Positions 25,801-39,051 of a stretch of DNA of 64,000 bases are shown here, piece by piece. A program made the translations under genes and the position numbers. Numbering within the stretch: the stretch's first letter is position 1; each line of letters opens with the position of its first letter. Source of the DNA: Sialis fuliginosa (taxonomy: Eukaryota > Arthropoda > Insecta > Megaloptera > Sialidae); NCBI GenBank assembly GCA_961205875.1, contig OY540810.1, forward strand, positions 29,636,001 to 29,700,000, given 5' to 3'. The notes beneath the pieces are model-generated. The model saw only the letters and a list, made by a program, of their open reading frames with translations. It was not told the DNA's origin and did not search any database.

Positions 25801-26083
25801 GTTGTGAATTCAACAGAAGTACAATGTTTAGAATTTTTTACACTTCTTTATTCTGGAACATTATGATTAAATGATCATACTGAAAATACTTATTGGTTTC
25901 TGGATACAAGCCGTTTTATTTTGTTTGTTATTTCAACCAAATTTTGATTACACATTTTAAAGTGAACAATATTCGATGTCTTTTTAACAAAAATGTTTTT
26001 GAATCGAAATACTAAAAAATTAATTTTTTAGTTTTTGCTAAGGAACTTACTAATCAAATATGTTAAGTCATTTCACGAACATA

Positions 26084-26759
26084 TACAGGATGGTCCGGAT
26101 TGGGATACAGATATTTTAGGAGCTGATTCTCTGGCTCATTGTGAGTAAAAAATTGTACGAGAAGGGGGTCAACACCCTTTGAGCTACAGGATGTTTAAAA
26201 ACTAACTAGAGTAACCATAATTAGTCAGTTTCATAGGTTATTATTTAACATATTTTTCAGTATTACCGTTATTGCTACCTGTGTTTCCAGTTCAGAATTA
26301 TTGCTCATCAAAGTAAAAAAAAAAATTTTTTTGGCAATTTTATATTTTTCTTTAAAAGTACCTATAACATGTAATATTTTTATCATTATTTCGGTGCGAC
26401 ATAATGTTACCAACAAATTCATTTAGAAAAGTTTGGACCTAGTTCTTACAATTTTCTTGTTATAGATTTATCTTAATTAATTTCCAAAGTAACTATTTTG
26501 CTACCTACTCTATTAAATAAAACAGACAACATTTTTTATGTTTATAATTACATAATTAGTTTTAAAATTATGTACTACCATTAACAATAGAATTATGTAG
26601 TTATAAAAAAAATGTATCACTGTTTTATTTAATACGGTAGGTAGCAAAATAGCCAAAATTTTAATTTAAATAAATTTATAACAGGAAAACCTTTCTACTG
26701 ACAATGAGTTAGGGAATCAGCTACTAAAATATTTGTATCCCAAACCGGACCACCCTGTA
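26084..26759. mobile_element. TA-type foldback MITE with an insertion in its left arm
   Basis: The left end TACAGGATGGTCCGGATTGG and the right end CCGGACCACCCTGTA are inverted. The match continues for about 65 bp (TTTTAGGAGCTGATTC against GAATCAGCTACTAAAA). The right arm 26588-26759 is continuous. Its partner resumes on the left only at about 26452 (TTTTCTTGTTATAGATTTA) and runs to about 26558 (GCTACCTACTCTATTAAAT). So about 300 bp at 26147-26451 is extra in the left arm. It is noncoding. Confidence 0.7.
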
Positions 26760-27830
26760 TAAAATAGATATAATTAGGAGTATTTCATAGTCACAGTATT
26801 GATATTAATTGAGACACATTTAAAAAAATTATTTAATAAATTAAAATTAGCTGTCTTAAAAATCTAATAAATTAGTTAAATTGTTATTATTATTATTATT
26901 TTTAAATTTTATTAGGTACCTACCAGTGGTGTACTTTCCATAAAATAATATATATTTGTATAATTATTGTATGTATGAAAGCTTGTTTATAAACACTTTC
27001 TGACTGAGTCGTTTTGGCTTCTGAATAATTCACACGGGAACGCCGTTAACTTTTTCATAAATTATAAAGATTACCAAAACGTCAACTAAACGAAAACCAA
27101 GTCCATTTCGCACATCTAGAACGTGCGCGAGGTTCAGGCCCGTTAACGCCAAACGCATCTAGAGAGTGATTGCCGCCGATGCACGGAAACCTTCTTTACC
27201 GACCGTCCGGACACAAAACGCGCGCTATTAGCCACACATTGCATGTTATACCCGGCCCCATACACTTACTGCTCGAATCTTTGCAATTTTATATATGTAT
27301 GCCATTCTTAAATATCGTTTTGCAAGAATATATGTACGAGACTTGTATTCATGCAAAGTTAAACGATTAAATATACATACATAGGTACTACATATTTAAC
27401 ATTGGAATATATGTCATTTTGAAGTATACATATTCACGTTTATTCTTTTATCGTAAAAAGAAGCCGTGCAGATCTGCAAGTATTACTTCACATGTTAAGA
27501 ATAATTTATATCAGTGGCGGGTGTGAAAATAACAACTGATGAATTTGCAAATACCGAGTATATTATTAAATACATACAATCTTTATAATTAATAATTATT
27601 TTATAGTTTGTATATTAAAAAACTAAACCCACTCTTATTTTCAGGAATTTAAGAAAGTATATTGAGAATGTCTACCGATAGGAAACCTTCCAGTATGAAT
27701 TTGTATGGGTAAGAAAAATAAATCTACCTCTCTAATGAAAAAATTCGTAATTGTTTTTTATACAGGTATAATAGAATTATATATATGTACATAATTCGTA
27801 TAGATAATAAAGTGTTGGGCACGCACTTGA
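26760..27830. other. Noncoding stretch with a CpG-rich island at about 27000-27270
   Basis: 27005-27260 is richer in GC and CpG (GAACGTGCGCGAGG, AACGCCAAACGC, CCGACCGTCCGGAC, AAAACGCGCGC). The 66-codon frame 27170-27370 spans it but has no recognisable motif. Near 27505, CAGTGGCGGGTGTGAAA reads like a hAT-type end without a partner. Confidence 0.4.
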
Positions 27831-28285
27831 TAGGGTTCTGTAGTCATTCTCACTACGATTTATAAAAAAATAGTTATTTAAAAAAAAATTTATAAACTAT
27901 ATTAGTGTTCGTTATAATTTTCATTTAATGTAGGTACTAGTAAAACTATTTTTTTCAGATTTTTTGAATCGATAATTTAGAAATTAGAAAAGGGGGCTCT
28001 GATAACGACATTGAAAAGCAAATATATCGTGACTGAAGGGTTAAAATCAAAAGATCATTTGACATTTTTTGTTGCATTTTAAGAGACCTATCACTCAATG
28101 GATAAGTGAAAAAAAAAATTAATATACTTTTTCAGTTTATGGGAAGGGGGTCCAAAAAATTTTTGTTTTTAAAAATCTCATTATTTATGTTTTTGAGTTA
28201 TCAATCTACGTCCGTATACTAAATTTAATCTTAATCGGTATAAAATTTATATAGATAGACGGACAGAGTTTTCTACGGAACCCTA
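27831..28285 (+). mobile_element. Dispersed repeat family R1, complete copy with inverted ends
   Basis: The left end TAGGGTTCTGTAG and right end CTACGGAACCCTA are inverted with one mismatch. The right half matches the copy at the left window edge. Terminal wording of this kind (TAGGGTTCCGTA) is common in Lepidoptera and some other insects (pattern memory). It has no coding capacity. Confidence 0.6.
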
Positions 28286-31200
28286 AAAATGACTGCATAT
28301 GCAAACAACTGTTTATAGAAATGATTCTTGGATGAAAACCGTGTTGGTGTTGTTCATTGATTCAGTCAACGTTTCATTACATATTACATTGGCTATTTTC
28401 ATAACTCTGGAAAGTTTAAAATAAAGTTGTTAATAAAAAAAAAGTTTGCGAGTTTATTATTCTATGTGAGAAAATTAATGAAAAAATGAGCAACTTGTGT
28501 TGTGTTTTCCACAAAGTATTATACATACTATAGAAAATAGACAAAAAGTAGAGTTTAAGTCTGGCTTTCTGTATACATTAAACATAAACCAAATACCCAT
28601 ACACTATTTTCATCAGTGCATACATTTGAATACATCAACAACACAACACTATAATCCTTACTGGCTTACACCAAATAGACGATCAAGTATGAAGAAACAT
28701 TAGTTGAACATTACTTAATTTAACATTTACATTTCAATAAATTTGTTACAACAATCATCATCCACAATTAAAATTCAAACTAAGTCCATTGTACAAACGC
28801 AGTAAATGTGGTAGACCCTACTTGATCCACACTCTGTTAAACAAATTAACGGGGTGGCTTTGCCTTAAACAATAGAAGCCCGTAACCATAGATTACAACC
28901 ACTTAAACTGTTAGTTCATACAGTGTCGCCATCGTGTGACACAGTTATGATATACTGTTACCGGCCACGTAAACATAACTCCTCGACGTGTTGTTTGTAT
29001 TTTGTACAGTACACTGGCGGAGATAATCAGTTGTAAAGGGGAGGACACAAAGTTATAAAAATATCTTAAATTTACATTAGAAACAAAAACGTTTCTTGTC
29101 AGTTACATTAAACGAAGAGGTGTTATATATTTGACGGAAATAGTTTAAATCAAGAGTAGGCAAACTTAAAAAAAATACATTCATAAATTTTCATTATTCT
29201 TTTTAATTTAATTTTGGGTTATATATAATTGCACTAAAAATTTGATAGTATGCACTTTGCATACTTTGTAAATTTCAATACTTGGCACTAAATTTTAACT
29301 CGTATTGAAGAATTTTCTGGTATGAAGTCACAATTATCAAAAATCACGTATAAACTTAGTTATTCAGAATAAAATTGATGCTCTTATAATGTACACGTTA
29401 ATTGTCCTTGGTTAGGGGAATCTATTGGGGCGAAGGGAGGTTGCTTAGTTTTGGTTACGTTAAAATATAGAAAATCACAGTAAACATATCAAAAATATGA
29501 AATAAACGTCATCAAAAATCACATTAAAAATATTAAAACATCAGTGGGATCATTCAGCGCAAAGTATTAAAATTTATGTTCGCGTTTACAAAGTGCATGC
29601 TATCAAATTTTTAGTGAAATGATTTAAAAAAATTGCATTTAAATACAAGTCTTTAATTTTTATTTATTTTGATATGACTGTTTTATGTTGGTTTCGGAGA
29701 AAGAACAATTATTATTTATTTAAGCTGTTTTGATCGTTGGAGGAAGATTAGATCTAAACACTTTTTCTATCACGAATCATTTCAAGGGTTATCCAAGAAA
29801 TATGAAACCGTAAAAGACTAAAAATAATTAGTTATAATGTACCTATAGTCTAATTAGGATCTTCTTGAAATTTGACATATTTATAGTAAATGGAGGACCA
29901 ATAATAGACCTGAAATATAAAAAAATATTTTTAAATTTTTGACACTTTTTAAGGGTGAAAAATGGTGTACTTATAAAATTCTGGTAAGTGGGGGTTCAAA
30001 TGAAAGCTGATTATATAAGGAATTTAAATATGATAACGTTTTATTACTATTAAAAATCTTTTGTTTTTACAAATTAAAAAAAATTAGTAAAAATATTTTA
30101 TTTTCTACCCGTATGTAATAATGAGTAAAACTGAAAAAAATAGAAATATATATAAAGATGCCGAGATCAAAAAGTTATAAAGTTTGTATGGTTTGTGTTA
30201 CAACAGTAACAAGTGCAAGTTAAATGAACATAATCGAATAAATTGAAAAACGAAATATTCGTTAATTAAAATAAATAAACATATAGGGATGTGTGTACGC
30301 CACTGATTTACCAACATGTTGAAATAATTTCACGGAATACCTTGTTTTCGGTTATGTTTTGGTACAATGATAAATTGTATCGTCGTCGTCATATTTGTCT
30401 TTATTACACGAGGCAATTAAATCATAAAAAATTGTTGTCTGACTGATTTTTACAGCGCGATCAGTTACATGAGTAATGAATTGCTGCGTGTCTAACATGC
30501 CAGGGATTCCGCGCATTTGTTCACATTTTATTAATTGTTTTTATTGAATTAAGATATTGTTTATGATTTTTACGATCGTTATTTATATTGGATATGAATC
30601 AATGTGTATTTTTTATAGGCTTTGTAAGTAATTCTAGTATTATGATTTTTAGATTGATAAAGATATGTACAATTTATCTACATTTCATATTAACATTTTA
30701 TGGTTGTTTTTTTGAAATTTAGAAATACAATTCAAAATATTATGATATTATTTTCGGTTGGAAATTTATATTTTACCCAAAAAAATTTACAATTAATTTC
30801 AAATCTTGTATTAAAAAAATCAAATAAAACAACTACGTCACTGGCATGAGAAAAATGTTAAAATAAATGAAGTGGGGGAGGGCAAGAAAACGAAAATGTG
30901 GAAAGGGGTAGGAAGATAGAGGGTAGAGATTTGGACCGCTGGTCGTTACAACACGTTTCGCAATATCCTGCATATGTATATACTTATGTATGTATGTATA
31001 TTATATACATATATATGTATGTATGTATATAGAGGCCACTTTGAGCACCTGTGTTACGGTGATTTCGACAGACGATATTGCCCCTGTGCGAGTGATTGAA
31101 ATACTTCTAATATATTTTTAATGGTTTCTCCCCTAGATTACTGCCAACACTACTGTGTAATATTCAAATCGAATATAGAAATCGTTTTATAATAATGCAA

Positions 31201-31299
31201 TCACCGGAATCACAGGGTGTCAAAAATACTTTTAATACAATCAAAAACCGGTAAGAAATGTTTTTTTCTTTTCCATGTTATACAATTTTGTTTCCCTCA
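28286..31299. other. AT-rich noncoding stretch with an inverted-repeat pair and a microsatellite
   Basis: No supported gene. 30965-31033 is a TATG/TATA microsatellite with internal symmetry. The open frame 28497-28703 is featureless. A phrase near 30233 (ATCGAATAAATTGAAAA) recurs near 34383. An inverted pair is listed separately at 29232-29616. Confidence 0.5.
29232..29616. mobile_element. Inverted-repeat element with 28-bp arms
   Basis: 29232-29259 and 29589-29616 are inverted repeats with one mismatch in 28, beginning CACTAAAAATTTGATAG and containing TGCACTTTG. The spacing of about 330 bp suits a MITE. It is noncoding, and no target duplication could be made out. Confidence 0.5.
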
Positions 31300-31530
31300 C
31301 CAATATCTAAAAGATACGAGAAGCTATGTGATCATTTTTGAAAGAGAAAAAATATTTCAAAATTTTCAGTCGTTTTTTCTATTTCAGGTCAAGAGAAACA
31401 CTTTTCGTTCCGTGTCTATCTGTATATGTGTGTGTTTATCCCCTGAATCCTTGTCACGCGCATAACTCATGAATTACTGAACCTATATTAATGAAAATTG
31501 GTTGATTGGTTGGGTCTGGCTAGTACTATG
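31300..31530 (-). repeat. Dispersed repeat family X, copy 3
   Basis: It carries the family X words in inverted order: AAAAGATACGAGAAGC, ATGTGATCATTTT, TTTCAGGTCAAG, AACACTTTTCGTTCCGTGT, TGAATCCTTGTCACGCGCAT and ATTAATGAAAATTGGTTG. The open frame 31217-31465 lies over it and is not a gene. Confidence 0.7.
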
Positions 31531-31708
31531 TAAAAATCTTGTTATTTGAAAATTTTATATAATCAATATCATTACAACTTTTGTAGTAAAATATTTCCGC
31601 TAAAGAGTTATCTCAATTTACTAAAAAAATCGTGATTTGTTTTTTTTTCAATCGCTATTTACTTTGACATTGTATAAAAATTAAATGGTTAATCAATGGC
31701 AATACACC

Positions 31709-32006
31709 CAGGAGCGGATAAAGTTTTTTTTTGTAGGGACGGTCTAAAAAAATTTTTTTTAACAATTTTGATTGACCTATTTGTTTTTGCTATTGTTTTA
31801 GATTACTCATTTATGTGCTAAATATCACATTAGTTTTCCTTTTTTAGGTTATGACCTTATTAAATGGCATAACTTTTACTTTATTTAGGTATAATATTTT
31901 TATATATCCACATATTTTGTGTTTTTTAAAAATTATTATGGTTAAATTATAAATATTCGCCTTGAATCTTAAGAGCAATCTTGACCACCCCCTGCGTGCG
32001 CTCCTG
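31709..32006. mobile_element. Small hAT-like MITE, ends CAGGAGCG
   Basis: The left end CAGGAGCG is mirrored by CGCTCCTG at the right. Flanking 8-mers AATACACC and AGTACATC agree at 6 of 8 positions, as expected of an old 8-bp duplication. It is 298 bp with no transposase. The minus-strand frame 31844-32068 overlaps it by chance. Confidence 0.5.
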
Positions 32007-33919
32007 AGTACATCTGAGTACTTTTTATTAATGATAATCCAGACCTTATTATTTGATAAATAATACATTAAATCCCCTGCACCTAATTTAATTATTACTG
32101 TAATAATATAATAACAAAAAAATAACAGGTTGTGACATAATTTATTCTTTTTATTTTCATAACAAAATAAGTAAATTTTATATTACTAATTTTGTTGTTT
32201 TAAATGAATTTATAATGCAGAATTGCATTAGTGAATTTTTTAGGAATTGTTATATTTCTAAGACAATATAAAAGGACAGACAAGTTTATAAAAGAGAATA
32301 AAGAAAAAGGCACGTAATACATAAAACGGGTGTCGGAAATAAATTAAAGGCTAAGTTTGAAAGTGTTTTAAAAAACAATACTCTGCGACTTCAAATAAGT
32401 TTCTCTGTAAAATAAAATAAATACTCAGATAGCTTATGTTTGTGAAATAGCACTTATATTTGTGGTTATATAAATTTAACTTTAACTAAAGATCTTACTC
32501 AGAAAGTATAAAAAAAATTTTGGAATGTTTATTTTTATTTTCTGATTTAAAAAAAAATAACGCGTTTGTCATCACGTTACAAATATGTTAAAAATTATAA
32601 TTTTATTTTAGGTTTAATATTAAAATACTGAATTATTTTATTTAAAAAACACTATTGTATATTATGGTAACATTAATTTACTATTTAAAACATTTTAAAA
32701 TTTATTATCATTAATGCCAAATATCCTATTGGCTATGATAATAAACTACCGGAAATTAAAAAAACTATAATGTTATGTTATTTCCAAAATATTGTCTGTA
32801 AGATACCTACTTTTAACGAATTAATTTTGTACCAAAATAAACAAAGTAAAAAAACTTAGAGATTTAACTAGATTACAAATTATATTAATAAATAATTTGC
32901 AATATTATAATATTGACGTAAAACTGAAAACTTCCGTACACTATATACCTAAATCCTCAATAATAATATATCAAACATGTATTTCAGTTCTGGGGTCAGA
33001 ATCTCGATACCGTTCAAGAATATTGAATACTCTATAACTCTTACCGATATATGTATAACGTTATGCACATGTATGGGTATAGTATATTCAGCAAAAACTA
33101 CAGGTACATGAATATTGAATTCAAAATTGAAAATGAGGATATGAATTTTATTTAATTCTGATACTTTTCGAATAGATTTTCGTAAAATTAAAAAAAATAA
33201 GACAAACGATTATTTTTGATTATTATTGGTTTATATTATTCTTAGGTATTTTTTTACTATCGAGTTTGGTCATATTGGTTTCTTGGTACCAATCAGTTAT
33301 ATAAGTGGGGGTTGTAGGGAATTTAAAGTGAACAACTTTTATTCGAAACTTGTTTTTTATAATACTTATTTAGACAGCTATTGAGCAAAAATTAAAAAAT
33401 TTGAAGAATTATTCAATTGAACCATGATTTTAACCATGACGCGGAAAACCAAAATATACATATATTATACATGTATAAATACGTACGTACGTAGTTTAAC
33501 GCTACTACAGAATGCACCAAAAGTCCAATTTCAGAGGGCTGTATCTCAAGACCATGAGTTTTTAGGCCTTAGCGCCCATGGAGACTTTTGATCTGCTCAT
33601 ACAGTACTATCTGAATCAAAATTTTAAAGAGTTTGACAGAGAGCCGTTTCCCATAAGGATTCTGCAGGGTTCTTTGAAAAAAAAATAGTATTTTATTCCG
33701 AAATTAATAAAGATAAATTTTAAAAAAATTACGGTTTCAATATTTAATTTAATTTATGTCACTATATTGAAAATTGAAATATAAAGAAATATTTCACTTC
33801 CAATAAAGGTAAAATATCGAAATTGATTATGATTGTTGCTAACCTTTTTGTTTTTTGATTTTCATACAAATTCTAAAACGGGACCTGGTGTTTCCTGAGA
33901 GTTTGAAAATATAATTCTA
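32007..33919. other. AT-rich noncoding stretch
   Basis: No gene seen. 33530-33680 (GGGCTGTATCTCAAGACCAT, GAGACTTTTGATCTGCTCAT) shares phrases with the local repeat at 56200-56720 and so is probably a decayed dispersed repeat. Confidence 0.45.
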
Positions 33920-34212
33920 CACGATTTTCTCAGTAACTACTGAACGGATTTTATTCCGGTTTTTACTAATGGATAGGTTAGGTTTAAGTGTATATTTTAT
34001 GTAAGCTTGGAAGAAAAATACAATTCATAGCGAACCGTGTGTTGTGAGCATGTTGAGTAGGTATGTTGAGTGGGAATGTTGGGTGGGTATGTTGGGTGGG
34101 CATGTTGGGTGGGCACGTTGGGTGGGCATGTTGGGTGATCATATAGAATATTTTAGGTCAATATGATTTTGCGAATATTAACCCGGGTAACACCGGGTCC
34201 AATGTGCTAGTA
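33920..34212. repeat. Dispersed repeat ending CCGGGTCCAATGTGCTAGTA and carrying a minisatellite
   Basis: It runs from ACGATTTTCTCAGTAACTAC, a common repeat phrase, to AACACCGGGTCCAATGTGC and CTAGTA. The reverse complement of this end begins TACTAGC, like the CTAGC-starting repeats at 14452 and 52039. It is noncoding. The minisatellite inside is listed separately. Confidence 0.45.
34048..34138 (+). repeat. 13-bp minisatellite, seven units
   Basis: Seven tandem units of GCATGTTGGGTGG, differing at one to three positions each, fill exactly 91 bp. The first two units carry GAGTAG or GAGTGG variants and the last ends in GTGA. Confidence 0.9.
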
Positions 34213-37200
34213 CAAAATAAATGAAAAATACATTGTGCTGTCCCTTTACGATAGTATTTGAATTGTTACAAATTAATATTGTAATTACATCACTTCATAT
34301 TTTAAATTGGTTCACAATTTTTAAAAGTTAGTATTATCTAGTGTCATTGCAAGTGTTCATAAGTACAATTCGAAATAAAATAATCGAATAAATTGAAAAT
34401 CTATATAGGGTATCTACGGGACACTAGTACTCCAGGATCGATTTAAAAAAATATTGTTTGCATACCAGTTGTATGGTAGACTGTAAACATACAAGTAATT
34501 ACAAAACATACCAATGAACTCATAATCAAACATATTTGAAAGCGAGTTTTTTTCTAACGAGGTTGCACTTTATCAGCTAATCACTTCGTGTATACAATAA
34601 ATGTCATACTTATTTCTTTTTTACGGCATTTGATATCAAGTTTATTTGTCCCCAGTATCTTAATTGTGGTCGCATTCGAACGTAGGATTATCTGCCAGTT
34701 TTTCTTTTGATATTTACGCCGGTAATCTAGTGCGCAATATGGTACGTATTAACTAAATCGGAGAAAAGCGGCACGGCTATTTTTAGGATTTAATGTTCAT
34801 CCAATTATTATCAGGCTGTGTATTGATTGAAAGAGATATATTTATTGTTTTGTTGTTCTATTTCTGCTGGTTTCGGGATATTTCGTCCGGAGATAATATC
34901 AGCAATATATAACAATTTTTAGATTTGAAAAGTTATCCTATTTATCGGATGAGTAACGTGCTTTTTTAGTTTGTTGGGTCGATTCAGTGCAATATCTTCC
35001 TATTATTGTATTAATATATTTCTATAAACGGTTTTAGATCGTTATAATCTATCACGTATATTTCATTAGTTCACGGTATTGTAAAGAACGAATAAATGTA
35101 CCCTTCAAGAAAAAAATGTACTGTGGATATGTACTGATGGATAGTATAGATAGAACAAAAATAAATTAAATAGGGAAGTGCATTTATCAAGAAAACAAAC
35201 CCATAGAAAAATAAAGATAAGGTACTGGTACCAGTCTTGGATATGACCCCAGTAATGGCTATTTTCAAATTAAATGTACTGAATTAGAAATATTTGTTGA
35301 TATTTGATTGTTACCATTTCCTAATATTAATCTATATACCTACATTTAACTGTCTTACAGCGTGATTTGACGACAATCGGCCAATAGTTGTCAAAATGGT
35401 GGACATTTAAACTAATTAATTATTATATTATCATAGCAACTGCTTTACATTGTTTCAAATTTGACCATTCTTTCTTTTATATCTTTTGTGTCATAGTACT
35501 TATCATTTTGTAATCATTAGCAAGTGTCCATCACTGCGTGCTCATTACTGGTTTTATTTTATCCCTTACTGGAGAAAAAAACATAAACAAAATAAAAGGC
35601 TATAATTAAAAAAAAAAACTATATTTGCAGACTTTGGTAATTAAATTGATTAAATAAAGAGTTACTTGTTTTATTAAAAATGAGTTTATGAGAATTACAA
35701 AAAAGAAACCCGTCAATCACAAAAATAGTAAACCTGGCTCTTATAGCGGCCATAACTGATGCTAGTACCTTATTTCAAAATTGCTGGGTATGTCTAAAAT
35801 GAAGTATTTATTTATTTAGTTATTTATTTGAAAACGTAGGTATTACTATTATCTATATACCCAAATTTACTTAATTCTGAATACATACTTTAGTTTAACA
35901 TAAAATTAATATTTTAACATCTACGTAGATTCAATTATTTTTTGTTTAGTATAATTTATCAATTTAGTACGTCAAGTATCGTTATGAAAAAACGTTAATT
36001 ACTGTATAATTTAAAATGTTTTTAAGAAAATCTTTAGATAGAATATTTTTTTTGTATGTTTTCAGGATGTTGAATCTAAATATTAAATTTTAAAAGTATA
36101 GAAAAAAATCATTAGGAAAACAATTTGTTTTGTTTATTTAATAACAATTATCTTATATAGTACCTATTGATATGTCAGTTATTAGTTTGAAAAACGTGTT
36201 TATTAAAAAAATCGCTATTTTTATATCAAAAATTATTTGTTATTATTAAACTAAGACTTCAGAGATTTTATTCGGCTGTAATTTTTGATTTCTTCTACTG
36301 TTGTAAGCAATTAAACTCTCAAAATCAATATGATTGTTAATTCACTTATTTATCGAAAATAGTATCTATTTTAATATTTTTAATTTCATAAAAAACTGAA
36401 TAATCTAACCTATACGACACAGTACATTTTATTGATAGATTTTTCTAAAGAAAACCTTGCACCAGCCAATTCCGAGGTAATTTTCATATTTTTTATTAGT
36501 TTTATTTATTTTCTTTATAAAAGAAATTAAATACAACATATATATCTAATCACTTATTTAATTGTTTATTAAACACCGGTTAAGTTAGGTTAGAAGACAA
36601 TTGCATTAGTTTCGATTTTTGACACTGAACGTGTCGCTATCATCGCTATATCAATAGAATAACTTTTACTATTTGATTACTCAAAATAAAGTTATTTATC
36701 AATATCACAGATAAATATTAATTATTTAATACCCAATTACTCTCCCGTCATTTTTGACAGATTTTCTCGCCAGTAATTTAAGAGACCGAACAATAAATCA
36801 CATTAAATCATTACCAGTACCAATTTAAATAAAATTAATAAGCGGCATTAAATGAAACATGCCAATCAATAAGTTTGTAACTAAATAATTTCATTATATT
36901 TTATAAACGACTCCGAGACAGAAATATGTATGTTATTGTGAAGCCATAGATAATCGATAACAATTACCAGAATAAAAGAGTTTACTGTCAAATTACACCG
37001 TTGGATGTTTTTAATGCAACAAAATTAATGATCCCAGTTTTGCATGCGGTTAATTTGCACCTATTAATTAATGTCCAATATTGGTATCGGTAATATTTGC
37101 TCCACTAAATTATATATTATACAAATCTGTGCATATTAAGTATGATAGTTCGCACATTATTTAATGTGTATCGTGTATTCATTAAAATTTATTGAGTCTA

Positions 37201-39051
37201 TGTTATTTATTTATTATCATATGATTTAGTTAAAAATTTTATATAATATGTAGAGTCGCATGCAGAAGTGGTCGACCAGTTTTCATTCAAATTCGCTATT
37301 TGCAAATTTAGTAGGCTCCTCCCATTTGATTATTATAATATTTAAATCATTTCACTATGTACCAAACAAAGACAGATATTTCATCATTTGCTAGATAAGA
37401 CGTTTATAATACTCATATATATTTGTGCGATTAAATTATTTTGTAATCTATTAAAAATTGTATAAGTAAATTTTGTGGCAATAAATATTTGATATTCCGA
37501 ATTTTAGTATTTAAATATGTTAAACTTGATATAAAATTAATTAATGAAATGGATGTATATTTGTGTATTTATTTAAACCGATGTAAGTATATAAGCTCCG
37601 CCTAAGGAAAAGATAACTGATGATGTTTCTCTTAATATTTTTGAATCTGTTGTAAGTGATTCTAACCTTTAGGGTGGCAGACGACTTCTGAAGCCAATAG
37701 TAAATCAAATATTTTTCTTAAAGCTCATTTTAAGCATATTTTTATACAGTTTATATTAGCAGTTCAGAGGTCAAAACAATAGAATTTGAAATGAAAACAA
37801 TCAGAATTAAAACGTTTAAAACTAACATCTGCAATTAGTCGTTATGGTTTTTATTTCAAATTGTATGTTGTATCTCAATCGATTTGATAAAATCGTAAAT
37901 ATGTAGATTATAATTTTATACTACATTAATAATTTTCTATCATAACTACAGAGAAAATGATTTCATTTATGGATGATCTGATTAACGACATCAGCATGTC
38001 TATAATAAAGTAAGCGAATGGTTTGACTGCATCTGAATGTTAATAAAACAAATGTTCTATGTTTCAGAGAAGGCAATCGTGCTTTTGATCTTACATAAGT
38101 GATAATAATATCTTACAGTTATGTTCAACTAACGAAGTAAAATATCTTGGAGTAACAATTGACATGAATATTAGTGGTAATTTTCATAACAAACTTCTAG
38201 TTATGAAAATATATAATATATAGGATAAATTAATAAAAACCTACTACGTTTGTATGTCCATGCAAAGCTTATATTTGGAATTCTTCTTGTGTTGATTTTG
38301 GAAAATAGAGTATATTGGCGTCTACTAAAAACATTAAACATTAAATGTGAAATATTTATTTAAAAAGTTCTCAATACGAGTATAACATATATGTATATAT
38401 ATGGATACTGCATAAGAGTTCTAAAACAAATCGATAAGAAATTGAACGTTTTTTTATGTAAAATAGAATCTGTTTATAATTTAATATTTTGTTTGTGTGA
38501 TTTATTCTTTGTTTCTAGGTTACCCATACTTATTGTATAAATAAATAAATACAAATTTGTGTATTTAGATGTGGCTAACTATTTGAAAATCTACAGCACT
38601 CATTTTAATGTCAATACTTCACAAAACAAACTATTTTAAAATATTGAACCTATATAAATAATTAAACAACCAGCACACGTAAAAGTTTTTTTTAGTTTGT
38701 CCTTTAATCGCGAGACTCATTTAGACGATTAAACATTTGGCTTCAATGAATTTTAAAATAGACAGAAAGTTATCATTTCCAACATATAAATGAGATAACT
38801 AGGTGAAAATGCTTTCATACTGGGTATGTATTAATTAATTAATTATTTATAATTATTCTTGTATTTTTTTTGTCTTATCCTAAAAAAGTAAATATTTTTA
38901 CTCATTAACAAATTCACCTTGAATGAAATTCTAATAGCGGCTTTACACCAAACAAACGAAGAACCAACAACTGTTTTAAAACAAAACTTATAAATAATAC
39001 CCAATACAAATTGTTTTAAAAACAATTGTTTGTACACCAACAAAAACGTTT
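34213..39051. other. Long AT-rich noncoding stretch
   Basis: No supported gene. Open frames at 35071-35268 and 38843-39058 (both minus) are AT-driven. No transposon ends or repeat pairs were recognised except near 38940-39050, where ACACCAAACAAACG and ACACCAACAAAAACG are related phrases just outside the element at 39052. Confidence 0.5.

Noticed and set aside
30965..31033. CRISPR-like or satellite array
   Set aside because: It is a plain TATG/TATA microsatellite without spacers. Nothing prokaryotic is present in the window.
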